Both the position numbers and the translations under genes were made by a program. From JACMLX01 sp040384325 (lineage in GTDB: Bacteria; Gemmatimonadota; Gemmatimonadetes; Gemmatimonadales; Gemmatimonadaceae), in contig JAZKJL010000005.1 in the NCBI GenBank assembly GCA_040384325.1, positions 1,337,071-1,401,070 on the forward strand: 64,000 nt of DNA, given 5' to 3'. The notes beneath the pieces are model-generated. The model did no database searches. It was not told where the DNA came from and saw only the letters and a program-made list of their open reading frames with translations. How positions within the stretch are numbered: position 1 is the first letter of the stretch; the number at the start of each line of letters is the position of its first letter. Positions 37,288-45,726 of the stretch are shown piece by piece.

Positions 37288-38487
37288 ATGACTCCAGCCG
37301 ACGTTCTTCCCTTCCAGCGCGCCGGGGGCCGGCCGCCCGCCCAGACCTCTTCGCGCGACGGCGGAGACGACCCCACGCCGGGGACGGGTACGGGCATCGT
37401 GATGATGAACCTCGGCGGGCCGAAGACGCTCGACGAGGTCGAACCGTTCCTGCTGCGGCTGTTCGCGGATCGCGAAATCATCCAGCTGCCGTTCCAGGAT
37501 TATCTCGGCCGATTCATTGCCACCCGCCGCGCGCCGAAGGTGCGCCGGTTGTACGACGGCATCGGTGGCGGCTCGCCGATCCTGTCGTGGACCGAGGCGC
37601 AGGGCCGCGCGATGTGCGAGCGGCTGGACCAGCTGTCGCCCGAGACGGCGCCGCATCGTTTCTACGTCGCCTTCCGCTACACCACGCCATTCGCGGACGA
37701 TGCGGTGAAGGCCATGAAGGCCGATGGCATCACGCGCGCGATCGCCTTCACGCAGTATCCGCAGTGGTCATGCTCCACCACCGGCTCCAGCCTCAACGAC
37801 CTGTGGCGCTCACTGAAGCGCACGGGGCTCGAGGATGCGTTCACGTGGAGCATCATCGACCGCTGGGGTGAACACGAAGGCTTCATCCGCGCCATGGCGA
37901 GCACGGTGGAGGATGGCCTGAAGCAGTATCCCGCCGACGAGCGGGACGACGTGCTGGTGATGTTCAGCGCCCACTCGCTGCCGCTGTCGGTGATCGATCG
38001 CGGTGACGCCTATCCGTCGGAGATCGCCGCGTCGATGAGCCGCGTGGTCGAGGCGGGGGGGCTGCGCAACCCGTACATGCTCACCTTCCAGTCGGAGGTG
38101 GGACCGATCCGCTGGCTGGGCCCGAGCACCGAGGTGGCCATCCGTCAGCTGGCCGAGCGTGGCCAGAAGAACATGCTGGTGGTGCCGATCGCCTTCACCA
38201 GCGATCACATCGAGACGCTGTCGGAAATCGACATCGAGTACGGTGAGCTGGCGCACTCCCTCGGCATGCAGGGCTTCCGTCGTTCGCCGGCGCTCAACGC
38301 GCGTCCTGACTTCCTCGATGCGCTGGCGGACATCGTCCACGGACACATCGCGGCCGGCCGGCCGTGGAGCGGCCAGTACCGGCAGAAGTGCCAGGGCTGC
38401 ACCAACACCCAGTGTCGCGGCGTGCCGAGTCGCGTGGTGGCGGATGCGGAGTGTGCGGTGCCGCTGGAGTCGGTCGCGAGAGGCTGA
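37288..38487 (+). CDS. hemH: Ferrochelatase with [2Fe-2S]-type C-terminus
   Basis: 399 residues from the ATG at 37288; the frame continues upstream through the hairpin, which argues against an earlier start. Family signatures are clear: IVMMNLGGPKTLDEVEPFL, the catalytic His229 in MFSAHSLPLSV and PIAFTSDHIETLSEIDIEY with the catalytic Glu. Four cysteines match the iron-sulfur ligands of the human enzyme: Cys162 in QWSCSTTGSSLN, and Cys368, Cys371 and Cys376 with the same spacing (C-x2-C-x4-C) as human Cys403, Cys406 and Cys411. The enzyme inserts iron into protoporphyrin IX. hemA follows one base after its stop. Confidence 0.95.
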   Translation: MTPADVLPFQRAGGRPPAQTSSRDGGDDPTPGTGTGIVMMNLGGPKTLDEVEPFLLRLFADREIIQLPFQDYLGRFIATRRAPKVRRLYDGIGGGSPILSWTEAQGRAMCERLDQLSPETAPHRFYVAFRYTTPFADDAVKAMKADGITRAIAFTQYPQWSCSTTGSSLNDLWRSLKRTGLEDAFTWSIIDRWGEHEGFIRAMASTVEDGLKQYPADERDDVLVMFSAHSLPLSVIDRGDAYPSEIAASMSRVVEAGGLRNPYMLTFQSEVGPIRWLGPSTEVAIRQLAERGQKNMLVVPIAFTSDHIETLSEIDIEYGELAHSLGMQGFRRSPALNARPDFLDALADIVHGHIAAGRPWSGQYRQKCQGCTNTQCRGVPSRVVADAECAVPLESVARG

Positions 38488-38488
38488 C

Positions 38489-39655
38489 GTGTTTCTCCTG
38501 CCCGTGCAGATGGTCGGCTGCTCCCACGAGACGAGCGCCGCGGATGTGGTGGGACGTCTGCGCATGCCCGCCATCATGGTGGACGCCTGCCTGGCGCAGC
38601 TGCGCGCGCAGGGCGTGCCCGCGGTGTTGCTGAGCACCTGCCATCGCACGGAGCTGTACTGGTGGGGCGAGGATGACCTGTCACCCTGGTTCGAGGCACA
38701 GGTGGTGTCGCGTGGCGGCGGGGCGGTGGAGCTGGAGCGCCGGGAAGCCGACCTGGCGGTCCGCCACCTCTTCAGCGTCACCGCCGGCATGCGGTCGGCG
38801 CGCTTCGGTGAACCGGAGATCATGCGACAGGTGCGAACCGCGTGGATGGCGGCGCAACTGGCCGGCACCACCAGCACCCTGCTCGACACGGTGTTCCGTC
38901 GGGCGCTGGAAGCGGCGCGCCACATCCGCGTCGCGATCGGCTCCGACGCCGACCCGTCACTCGGTGCGCGGGTGCGCGACGCGTTGCAGGCCCGGTTCGC
39001 CGATGCAGGCAGCGCCACGTCGCAGCCGCGCGAGGTGCTGATCGTCGGTGCCGGCGACGCGGCGCGCGGTGTGGTCGAGACGCTGGTGCAGCCGGCGCTG
39101 CGTGCCGGGATGCGGGTCGCGATCACCTCGCGCTCCGACACCAGCGCTGCGCGCCTGGCGGCGACGGCCGGCGCCATCGTGGTGCCATGGGCCGATCGCG
39201 ACGAGGCGATCCGCAGTGCCGACGCGGTGGTGTTCGCGGTTCAGGCCAGCACGCCGCTGATCGACGGCTCGCTGGCGCAGACCCTGGTGGACGGCTGCGC
39301 CTCGCGCGCGTTCTGGATCGACCTCGGTGTGCCCGCCAACGTGGACGCGACCGCATTGCCGGCGCAGGTGGACTGCGTCGGCATCGACCTGCTGGCACCA
39401 CAGTCGCGACGCGACCTGGCCCGAGACCGGCGTGCCAACGGCGCCTTGCAGCGCGAACTGGCCCGGTTCGCCGGCGACATGCAGCGCCGCCGCATCGGCG
39501 CGCGGATCACCGTGCTCGAGGCACGGGCGGCCACGGTGGCTCGCGCGGCACTGGCCGCCAGCACCAGCCCGTCCGGTAGTGACGATTCCGCCGACGCCGT
39601 GGCGCGGCAGGTGACCCGGCTCCTGCTGCGGGAAATCGCGGAGCTGTCAGCCTAG
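38489..39655 (+). CDS. hemA: Glutamyl-tRNA reductase
   Basis: 388 residues from a GTG at 38489, one base after the hemH stop. This start keeps the first strand PVQMVGCSHETS; an ATG at 38510 would cut it. The catalytic cysteine (Cys51) sits in LLSTCHRTELYW, where the usual Asn of TCNRTE is His. The NADPH domain has VLIVGAGDAARGVVETL instead of the more usual GAGEMG, and the C-terminal dimerisation helices are shortened. It makes glutamate 1-semialdehyde, the first step of C5 heme synthesis. Pairing with hemH suggests one promoter for the first and last steps of the pathway. Confidence 0.9.
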   Translation: MFLLPVQMVGCSHETSAADVVGRLRMPAIMVDACLAQLRAQGVPAVLLSTCHRTELYWWGEDDLSPWFEAQVVSRGGGAVELERREADLAVRHLFSVTAGMRSARFGEPEIMRQVRTAWMAAQLAGTTSTLLDTVFRRALEAARHIRVAIGSDADPSLGARVRDALQARFADAGSATSQPREVLIVGAGDAARGVVETLVQPALRAGMRVAITSRSDTSAARLAATAGAIVVPWADRDEAIRSADAVVFAVQASTPLIDGSLAQTLVDGCASRAFWIDLGVPANVDATALPAQVDCVGIDLLAPQSRRDLARDRRANGALQRELARFAGDMQRRRIGARITVLEARAATVARAALAASTSPSGSDDSADAVARQVTRLLLREIAELSA

Positions 39656-39999
39656 GCTGGCGGGCACGCCCGCGTAAACGGGCCGCCCAAAGACGGACAC
39701 GCCCACTACGGGCGCAATCTTATTGTCGAGCTCGTTAGCGAACCCGACCGCACGGCGTCCTACCTGCCGGGGTCGCTGGCTGGACGCGTACCAGCGCGTC
39801 ACGGATCGCCGCCCCCCTATGCCGTGCGCAGCTCCGGACCGGGTCGTGACGCCCCCCCGAAATCCGATCCGGAGCGACCGGCGTAGATGAGATCGGTTGG
39901 CCTCCACTCCGGAGGCCGATCCTACCGTCACGGCTCCGGCCGGCCGCCGCCCCTCTCGCGGCGCGTTCACCCGGACCCATCTGCACTGGAGATCAACCG
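39656..39999. other. Intergenic region before the low-complexity protein gene
   Basis: 344 bases with no credible gene. A hairpin lies at 39891-39921 and a short GCGGGC/GCCCGC dyad right after hemA (39660-39673), which may help end hemA transcription. A GGAG ribosome-binding site precedes the gene at 40000. Confidence 0.55.
39891..39921 (+). promoter_or_regulatory. Bulged hairpin upstream of the 40-kb gene
   Basis: GGCCTCC (39899-39905) pairs with GGAGGCC (39911-39917) around ACTCC. Flanking GATC boxes (39891-39894 and 39918-39921) can pair if four bases bulge on the left. Role unknown. Confidence 0.35.
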
Positions 40000-40785
40000 A
40001 TGAAGGTTCGTATCCTGACGCTCGGCGCCGCCCTGGTCGCCGCCCAGTCCCCCCTGCAGGCCCAGATCATCTCGTCGACCACCGCCCAGGTGTCTTCCAC
40101 CACCCAGGCCACCGAACGCCGCCTGCAGCTCGAGGCACAGGCCGAAGCGGCCGCATCGGCTCGCGCCGCCCGCACGCCGGAGCAGCGCGAGGCCGGCCAG
40201 GCTCGCCGCGCTGAACGCGCCGCCACGGTGACCGCCGCCGAGGTCCAGTTCCGCTCCGACCTGCGCACCTACCAGAACGGCCTGCGCGACAAGGCCGCCG
40301 ACCTGCAGGCGCAGGTGAAGGCCGGCGCCATGACCTCAGCCGAGATGGCCGCTGAGCTGAAGGCGTACCGCGAGGCCAACCGTCCGAAGAACCCGGCCGC
40401 ATCGATGGAGACGTCGGCGGCGGGGAGCGCGTCCGGCAGCGCGTCGGGCAACTCGTCCAGCAACACCGCGGGTTCTGCGTCGAGCAACACCTCGGGTACC
40501 GCGTCGAACAACGCCTCGGGGAACGCCGCCGGCAGCGCGATGGCGGAAGGCAGCGCCCGTGGCTCGGCAATGACCCGCAAGCCGGCCGTCAACGCGCAGG
40601 GCAACGCCTCGGCCAGCAGCACCACCTCGGCCAGCGCCAACCGGTCGGGCGTGAGCGCGCAGGGCAGCACGCAGGTCTCCGGCAGTGCGTCGGCCGGCAC
40701 CACCAAGCCTGCCCCGGCCGCAGCGCCGGCACCGGCGTCGGACAAGCCGGCCAGCGCACCGGCGTCCAAGCCGGTCAAGCAGTAA
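40000..40785 (+). CDS. Secreted low-complexity Ser/Ala/Gly/Asn-rich protein
   Basis: 261 residues with a signal peptide (ILTLGAALVAAQSPLQA). Residues of about 30-125 form a charged helix rich in Ala, Arg and Gln (QAEAAASARAARTPEQREAG), probably coiled-coil. From about 135 to the end the chain is a disordered tract of Ser, Ala, Gly, Asn and Thr (SASGSASGNSSSNTAGSA), ending in an Ala/Pro/Lys-rich tail. No enzymatic motif is present. Such proteins are often surface or matrix components, or stress-protective hydrophilins. It is followed 45 bases later by a barrel-like protein gene. Confidence 0.7.
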   Translation: MKVRILTLGAALVAAQSPLQAQIISSTTAQVSSTTQATERRLQLEAQAEAAASARAARTPEQREAGQARRAERAATVTAAEVQFRSDLRTYQNGLRDKAADLQAQVKAGAMTSAEMAAELKAYREANRPKNPAASMETSAAGSASGSASGNSSSNTAGSASSNTSGTASNNASGNAAGSAMAEGSARGSAMTRKPAVNAQGNASASSTTSASANRSGVSAQGSTQVSGSASAGTTKPAPAAAPAPASDKPASAPASKPVKQ

Positions 40786-40830
40786 CGCCGCGCCGAGCCG
40801 CGCCCACGCGCGATCGACAAGGAGCCTCCG

Positions 40831-42159
40831 ATGTTTCCTCATCTTCGCGCGGCCATCCTCGACGCCAGGTCATCGGCGTCGGGGATGGGATCGGCGCCTG
40901 CACCACACGTCGCTGTCCTGCTGATCACCCTGTTCGTCGCCGCACCGCTGGCAGCGCAGTCACGACCGGCACGTCCCGAATCAGCAAGTTCGCGCGCCAC
41001 TGACAGCCTGATCGCCGAGATCATGGCCGACACGCTGCCGGAGGTGACGTCGGTGCGACGCACGGCGCCGACCTTTCGGCAGTCGATCACGATGCGGCCG
41101 GTGTCACGGCGCTACCGCGTGGGCGAGATCGACGCGGCGGAGCAGGGCATGTACACCAGCTACGTGAGCCGCTTCCGGCGCGCCACGCTGCGCATGGACA
41201 TCACGCCGGTCAGTTACCGCGGCGACACCTCCACCACCGCCGCGCGCCCGCAGGTCAGCTTCGGCGGCGCGACACCGATCAGCGGGCGTCTCGACCTGGT
41301 GCTGCGGTCGGCCGACACGTTGCGCGTGTTCACGCAGTCGGCCTCGATGCCGGGCATGCTCGATGCCGCCGACGTGCAGGCGCTCGGTGCCGTCGGCACC
41401 AGCACCATCGACCTCGATGCCGCCGCCCTCGGTGTGGCGGCGCGCACCGGCATTCGCTACGCAGTGTCGCAGCCGCTCGGCAGCGGCGGTGTGTCGCTCT
41501 CGTTCCGCGGCGGGGTGGAGTACGAGCCGAAGCCCACCGGCACCTCGGTGGTGAGTTGGCGCGGGACGACGCTGCGCGGTGGAGTGGGCGTCAGCAAGGC
41601 GACGGCCAGCACCATCATCGGCAGCGGGGTGGAAGTGACGCAGAGTGTCACCGACTCGCTCGGCGGACGCAACCAGTTCCCGGGCGGCGGCTCGCTGACG
41701 GTGGACGCGCGACTGCTGCACTTCGCCGGTGCCGAGGGGCGCGGGCTGGTGGCGCTGAACGGATTCTTCGCGCGACCACTGGCCATCCAGCGACCGGATG
41801 TCGCCACACGACGCATCCCGATCGGTGACTTCATGGGTGCCACGGCATCGTTCGCGATTCCGGTGTCGGCGTGGTCGCTGCTGCCGACGTTCAGCGTGCT
41901 GCGCGAGTCGAGCAGCTTCACCGACACCGCCAACGGCGTGCGCACCACGCGCGATGCGAGCGGTACCACCGGCAGCGCCAGCCTCGGACTGCAGGTGCCG
42001 ATCGGCCGGCACCTCACCATCACGCCGGAAGGTGGTGCCGCGTTCGGCACGCTCGGTCAGACCACGTCCACCCGCAGCACGTTCCAGAATCGTCGATCGG
42101 CGTTCAGTGACCCGATCCGCGGCAACTGGTTCTCGCTCGAGATCTCGATCAGGTCCTGA
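40831..42159 (+). CDS. Secreted beta-rich protein, possible outer-membrane barrel
   Basis: 442 residues. A hydrophobic segment from about residue 28 ends in PLAAQSRP; the preceding 25 residues make a long leader, so a later start is possible. The mature protein is built from alternating beta strands with many Ser, Thr and Gly (RLDLVLRSADTLRVFTQSAS, ATASFAIPVSAWSLLPTFS), and ends NWFSLEISIRS. That fits an outer-membrane barrel of unknown function. It may be cotranscribed with the low-complexity protein. Its end overlaps the alpha-amylase gene by 11 bases. Confidence 0.6.
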   Translation: MFPHLRAAILDARSSASGMGSAPAPHVAVLLITLFVAAPLAAQSRPARPESASSRATDSLIAEIMADTLPEVTSVRRTAPTFRQSITMRPVSRRYRVGEIDAAEQGMYTSYVSRFRRATLRMDITPVSYRGDTSTTAARPQVSFGGATPISGRLDLVLRSADTLRVFTQSASMPGMLDAADVQALGAVGTSTIDLDAAALGVAARTGIRYAVSQPLGSGGVSLSFRGGVEYEPKPTGTSVVSWRGTTLRGGVGVSKATASTIIGSGVEVTQSVTDSLGGRNQFPGGGSLTVDARLLHFAGAEGRGLVALNGFFARPLAIQRPDVATRRIPIGDFMGATASFAIPVSAWSLLPTFSVLRESSSFTDTANGVRTTRDASGTTGSASLGLQVPIGRHLTITPEGGAAFGTLGQTTSTRSTFQNRRSAFSDPIRGNWFSLEISIRS

Positions 42160-43723
42160 CGCGACGGCGTCGTTCCGCTGTCGCCGCGTGGGTGGCGGCG
42201 GCAGCGGGAATCCACACCGACACCTGCCCGGCGGTGCAGGTGAACGCGGCGCAGCCCTCGGCATCGGTCTCGATGGTGCCGTCCACGTGGCCGGTGATGT
42301 CGCGATAGCGCGCGTTGGGCATGCCGATGCGCATCACCTTCTCGCCGGCCTCGCGGTTGCTCATCAGCACTGCCACGCCGCCGGGATGCGCGGCATCGCC
42401 GGCGCGTGTCCACCCGATGCAGTGCGGGTCGTCGAAATAATCCTGCTGCTCACCCCAGGCGTGATGCTGGCGTGCGGCGAGGAAGCGGTCCACCAGGAAC
42501 TGGTGTGCCGCCAGCTGGATGTCGTAGGTGTCACCGTCGTTGCCGCTGTCGGTGTACTCGGCGCCGAAGTAATCGGCGTGGAAGATGCACGGATACCCAT
42601 CGCGCCGGAGCAGGATCAGGGCGTACGCCAGCGGCTTGAACCACGGCTCCACCACGCTCTCCAGCGCCTGCAGCGGCTGCGAGTCGTGGTTCTCCACCAG
42701 CGTCACGGCCAGCGCCGGCTCGCGCTGCACCAGCGTGCTCTCGAACAGCAGTCGCAGGTCGTAGTCGGGCCCCGCCACGCTGGCCATGTGGAAGTTGTGG
42801 TGCAGCGGTGCGTCGAACAGCGAGATCGTGCGCTCGGTGATGGTCAGGAACTGCTGCAGCGTCTCCACGTCGTACGACCAGTACTCGCCCACCGCGAACA
42901 GCGGACGGTTGGTCCGTGCGCTGACTGCGGCCAGCCAGTCGCGGAAGAAGCCCGCTTCCACATGCTTGACGGCGTCGAAGCGGAAGCCGTCCACGCCGGT
43001 GGTGTTGACGAACCATTCGCCCCAGTACTCCAGCTCCCCGCGCACTTCCGGATGCTGCGTGTCGATGTCGCAGCCCATCAGGAAGTCGTAGTTCCCCTTC
43101 TCGTCGTCCACGTTGGTGTCGAACTGCTTGTCGCGGAACAGAAACACCTTGGTGCCGGTGCCATCGTCCTGGTCGACGGCCGTGAAGTGGTGCCAGTGCC
43201 ACTCCATGCTCGAATGCTTGCCGGCACGGCCGGGAAACGAGAAGTGCGTCCAGGCACGGATGGTGGTCGGCTCGCCGGCGGGCACGGTCCGGTTCTCCGG
43301 ATCGTACGGTGTGGCCTCGACGTCCTCTTCGGCGTCGCCGCCCATCTTGTGGTTGAACACCGCGTCGGCGTAGATGCGCAGCCCCGCCTCACGCGCGACA
43401 CGGCAGGCCGTGATCAGTTCATCGCGCGTGCCGTACTTGGTGCGAACCGAGCCTTTCTGGTCGAACTCGCCGAGGTCGAACAGGTCGTAGGCGCCGTATC
43501 CCACGTCGTTGGCGCCGGCGCTGCCCTTGAACGCGGGCGGCAACCAGAGTGAGGTGATGCCGAGCGCGGCCAGCTGCTTCGCGTTGTGCGCCACCTCCTT
43601 CCACAGGCTGCCGTCGTTGCGGGAGTACCAGTGGAAGTACTGCATCATGACGCCGTTCGTGTCGGACACGTGGTGCTGGGCTGGCGTGGTGCGGCATAAC
43701 TGGGGGAACCGTTGCACCAACAT
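42149..43723 (-). CDS. Cytoplasmic alpha-amylase (GH13)
   Basis: 524 residues from the ATG at 43723; the true start may be nearer MMQYFHWY. GH13 regions are in order: DAVFNHKMGG (region I), GVDGFRFDAVKHVE with the nucleophile Asp (II), FAVGEYW with the acid Glu (III) and TLVENHDSQPL (IV). There is no export signal, and the layout resembles cytoplasmic GH13_5 alpha-amylases such as E. coli AmyA. It cleaves internal alpha-1,4 bonds of glycogen or malto-oligosaccharides and may tie in with the trehalose operon 20 kb away. It is divergent from the sulfite-oxidase gene. Confidence 0.93.
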   Translation of the reverse strand: MLVQRFPQLCRTTPAQHHVSDTNGVMMQYFHWYSRNDGSLWKEVAHNAKQLAALGITSLWLPPAFKGSAGANDVGYGAYDLFDLGEFDQKGSVRTKYGTRDELITACRVAREAGLRIYADAVFNHKMGGDAEEDVEATPYDPENRTVPAGEPTTIRAWTHFSFPGRAGKHSSMEWHWHHFTAVDQDDGTGTKVFLFRDKQFDTNVDDEKGNYDFLMGCDIDTQHPEVRGELEYWGEWFVNTTGVDGFRFDAVKHVEAGFFRDWLAAVSARTNRPLFAVGEYWSYDVETLQQFLTITERTISLFDAPLHHNFHMASVAGPDYDLRLLFESTLVQREPALAVTLVENHDSQPLQALESVVEPWFKPLAYALILLRRDGYPCIFHADYFGAEYTDSGNDGDTYDIQLAAHQFLVDRFLAARQHHAWGEQQDYFDDPHCIGWTRAGDAAHPGGVAVLMSNREAGEKVMRIGMPNARYRDITGHVDGTIETDAEGCAAFTCTAGQVSVWIPAAAATHAATAERRRRVRT

Positions 43724-43821
43724 ACCGGACCGCGCGCAGGATCCATCGAAGGCGCGCGGACACGGCACACCGCTGACGAGCGTCGCGCACGTCGCCATAT
43801 TTGGGCAATGGATCAGCACGC

Positions 43822-44910
43822 ATGCCGACGCACATGAACCTCATCGAGACACGCCTCCACCACGGCACCGACGGCCTGAACTCCGCCGGCGTGCCTGCCT
43901 CGCTCGCCGGCACGTTCGAGACGCCGCTGGACGAATTCTTCACGCGGAGCCACGCCGCACCACCGCGCATCGATGCGGCCAGCTGGCGGCTGGTGGTGGA
44001 CGGTTTGGTGGCGCGCCCGTTGTCGTTGTCGCTGGACGACCTGCACCGCTTCACGCGGCGTGAGGTGACGGCCACACTGCTCTGCGCCGGACTGCGTCGC
44101 AACGAGTTGCTGTCGGTGGCGCCCTTGCCGGGTGAACTGCCGTGGGGGCCGGAACCGGCCGGCAATGCGCGGTGGAGTGGCGTGTCGCTGCGCGACGTGC
44201 TCGATGCCGCGGGCCTGTCGGAGGATGCGGCGCACATCGAGTTCACCGGGCTCGACGCAGTGGAGCGACATGGCAGCACCTTCGGCTTCGGCGGCTCGAT
44301 CACGCGCGAGAAGGCGCAGGATGGCGACGTGCTGCTGGCGTTGACGCAGAACGGCGAGCCGCTGCGCGCCGAACATGGATTCCCGGTGCGAACCCTGGTG
44401 CCGGGGTGGATCGGCGCCCGCAGCGTGAAGTGGCTGGGGCGCATCACGGCATCACGCGAGCCGTCGTCGAACTACTTCCAGACCAAGGCGTATCGCGTGC
44501 GCCGCGAGCCCGATCCCGAACGCCCCACCGACGTGACCACCGGTACACCGCTGGCGGAGATGAACCTGAACGCGGTGATCGCCGATCCGGCGCCGGGTGA
44601 TCGCGTCGCCGCGGGCGCAGTGACGGTGCGTGGCTGGGCCGTCGGTGCTGCCGGTGCGCAGGTGACGGCGGTCGAGGTGTCGCTGGACGATGGTGCGACC
44701 TGGCAGCCGGCCACGTTGTCGGACGAGCGGGCGCGCTGGAGCTGGACGTTGTGGCAGGCGACAGTCACGCTGCCGGCGGGCGTGCACCAGGTCGTGGTGC
44801 GCGCGCACGACACGACCGGCACGCCGCAGCCGTCAGCATTGCGCGAGGCGTGGAACGTGAAGGGCTACATGAACAACAGCTGGCACCGCGTGGACGTGAT
44901 CGCGCGCTGA
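43822..44910 (+). CDS. Sulfite-oxidase-family molybdenum enzyme (cytoplasmic)
   Basis: 362 residues from the ATG at 43822; a second ATG at 43834 is possible. The molybdopterin domain has the Mo-binding Cys88 in ATLLCAGLRRNELL, where the usual Asn of CAGNRR is Leu, and EHGFPVRTLVPGWIGARSVKWLG. The C-terminal Mo-co dimerisation domain (AVTVRGWAVG, VEVSLDDGATWQPA, WNVKGYMNNSWHRVDV) closely follows eukaryotic sulfite oxidase. There is no signal peptide or heme domain. It probably oxidises sulfite to sulfate, or another S/N oxyanion. A molybdenum cofactor is required. Confidence 0.9.
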   Translation: MPTHMNLIETRLHHGTDGLNSAGVPASLAGTFETPLDEFFTRSHAAPPRIDAASWRLVVDGLVARPLSLSLDDLHRFTRREVTATLLCAGLRRNELLSVAPLPGELPWGPEPAGNARWSGVSLRDVLDAAGLSEDAAHIEFTGLDAVERHGSTFGFGGSITREKAQDGDVLLALTQNGEPLRAEHGFPVRTLVPGWIGARSVKWLGRITASREPSSNYFQTKAYRVRREPDPERPTDVTTGTPLAEMNLNAVIADPAPGDRVAAGAVTVRGWAVGAAGAQVTAVEVSLDDGATWQPATLSDERARWSWTLWQATVTLPAGVHQVVVRAHDTTGTPQPSALREAWNVKGYMNNSWHRVDVIAR

Positions 44911-44921
44911 CCAGGCAGCGG

Positions 44922-45449
44922 TCAGCGGCAGTCGCTGACCGAGGTGCGCTCGCGGAATGTCACCGTGCCCGTCACGCGCGGCACACGCGCCACGTCCACC
45001 GGTGCGGTGATGGCCATGGTGTTCATGCAGTTCGCGCCCGGCGAGGTGACGTGCACCACCACCGTGGCGCCGGTGGGCGTGCGGCTCGCCGAGTCGATCA
45101 CGATCGAGAAGCCGCCGCTGCCGCGTTCACCGAGTGCGGCGACGACGATCATTTCCTGCGCGAAGTCCACCGCCGGCAGCTCCGGTTGCGGCGACAGGTT
45201 CTGCCAGATGGAGACCCACGCCGCGCGCCACGCGACCTCGTCGCGGATGACGGTGCGCTGCGCGGCGGTGAGCCCGCTGCTGGCGGTGAGCGGCTGACCG
45301 GGACTGCCGACAGGCGTCACCGCCAGCACCTGTGCCTGCGGATCGCTGGGTGTATTCACGTCGGTGTTGCCGTTACCGGTGGAGCTGCAGGCGGCGACCG
45401 TGGCTGCGAACGCGACGGTCAGCACGGAGGCGGGCAGGTGAAGGCGCAA
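44922..45449 (-). CDS. PrcB-like lipoprotein with TTG start
   Basis: 175 residues beginning at a TTG (45449) with AGGAG eight bases upstream. A lipobox ATVAACSS follows the hydrophobic N-terminus. The C-terminal part has VDFAQEMIVVAALGERGSGG and FSIVIDSASRTPTG, resembling the PrcB C-terminal domain (DFxxxMVVxxxxGxRxTGGYxV) found in Treponema protease-complex proteins and many small lipoproteins. Function is unknown. The cysteine pair GANCMN and VSDCR may form a disulfide. Confidence 0.7.
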   Translation of the reverse strand: MRLHLPASVLTVAFAATVAACSSTGNGNTDVNTPSDPQAQVLAVTPVGSPGQPLTASSGLTAAQRTVIRDEVAWRAAWVSIWQNLSPQPELPAVDFAQEMIVVAALGERGSGGFSIVIDSASRTPTGATVVVHVTSPGANCMNTMAITAPVDVARVPRVTGTVTFRERTSVSDCR

Positions 45450-45457
45450 TGGACGTG

Positions 45458-45462
45458 CTCCT
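45458..45462 (-). promoter_or_regulatory. Ribosome-binding site supporting a TTG start
   Basis: AGGAG on the minus strand, eight bases before the TTG at 45447-45449. The perfect spacing is why the rare start codon is accepted. Confidence 0.6.
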
Positions 45463-45726
45463 GAAGGTGACGCGTGACGTCGACGCGAGAGAAAAGCTAC
45501 CCGTCGCCGCCCTTCGCGAGCCGCGGTGAAGTACGGACGGGCTCGCTTCCCGCGCCGCCGGACGATCGATGAATCCGATCGTCACGGTGCCGACGTAGCC
45601 CCCGGTCACCGAGGACGCCTGCGAAGGCAGCGCCGGGGGCGCTCGGGCGTGCTCACGCCTAGCGCCCTGCACGCGTCGCCCCTCACCCGCGGTCGTTCGC
45701 CCACCATTTCTTCGCAGGGGATTCCG

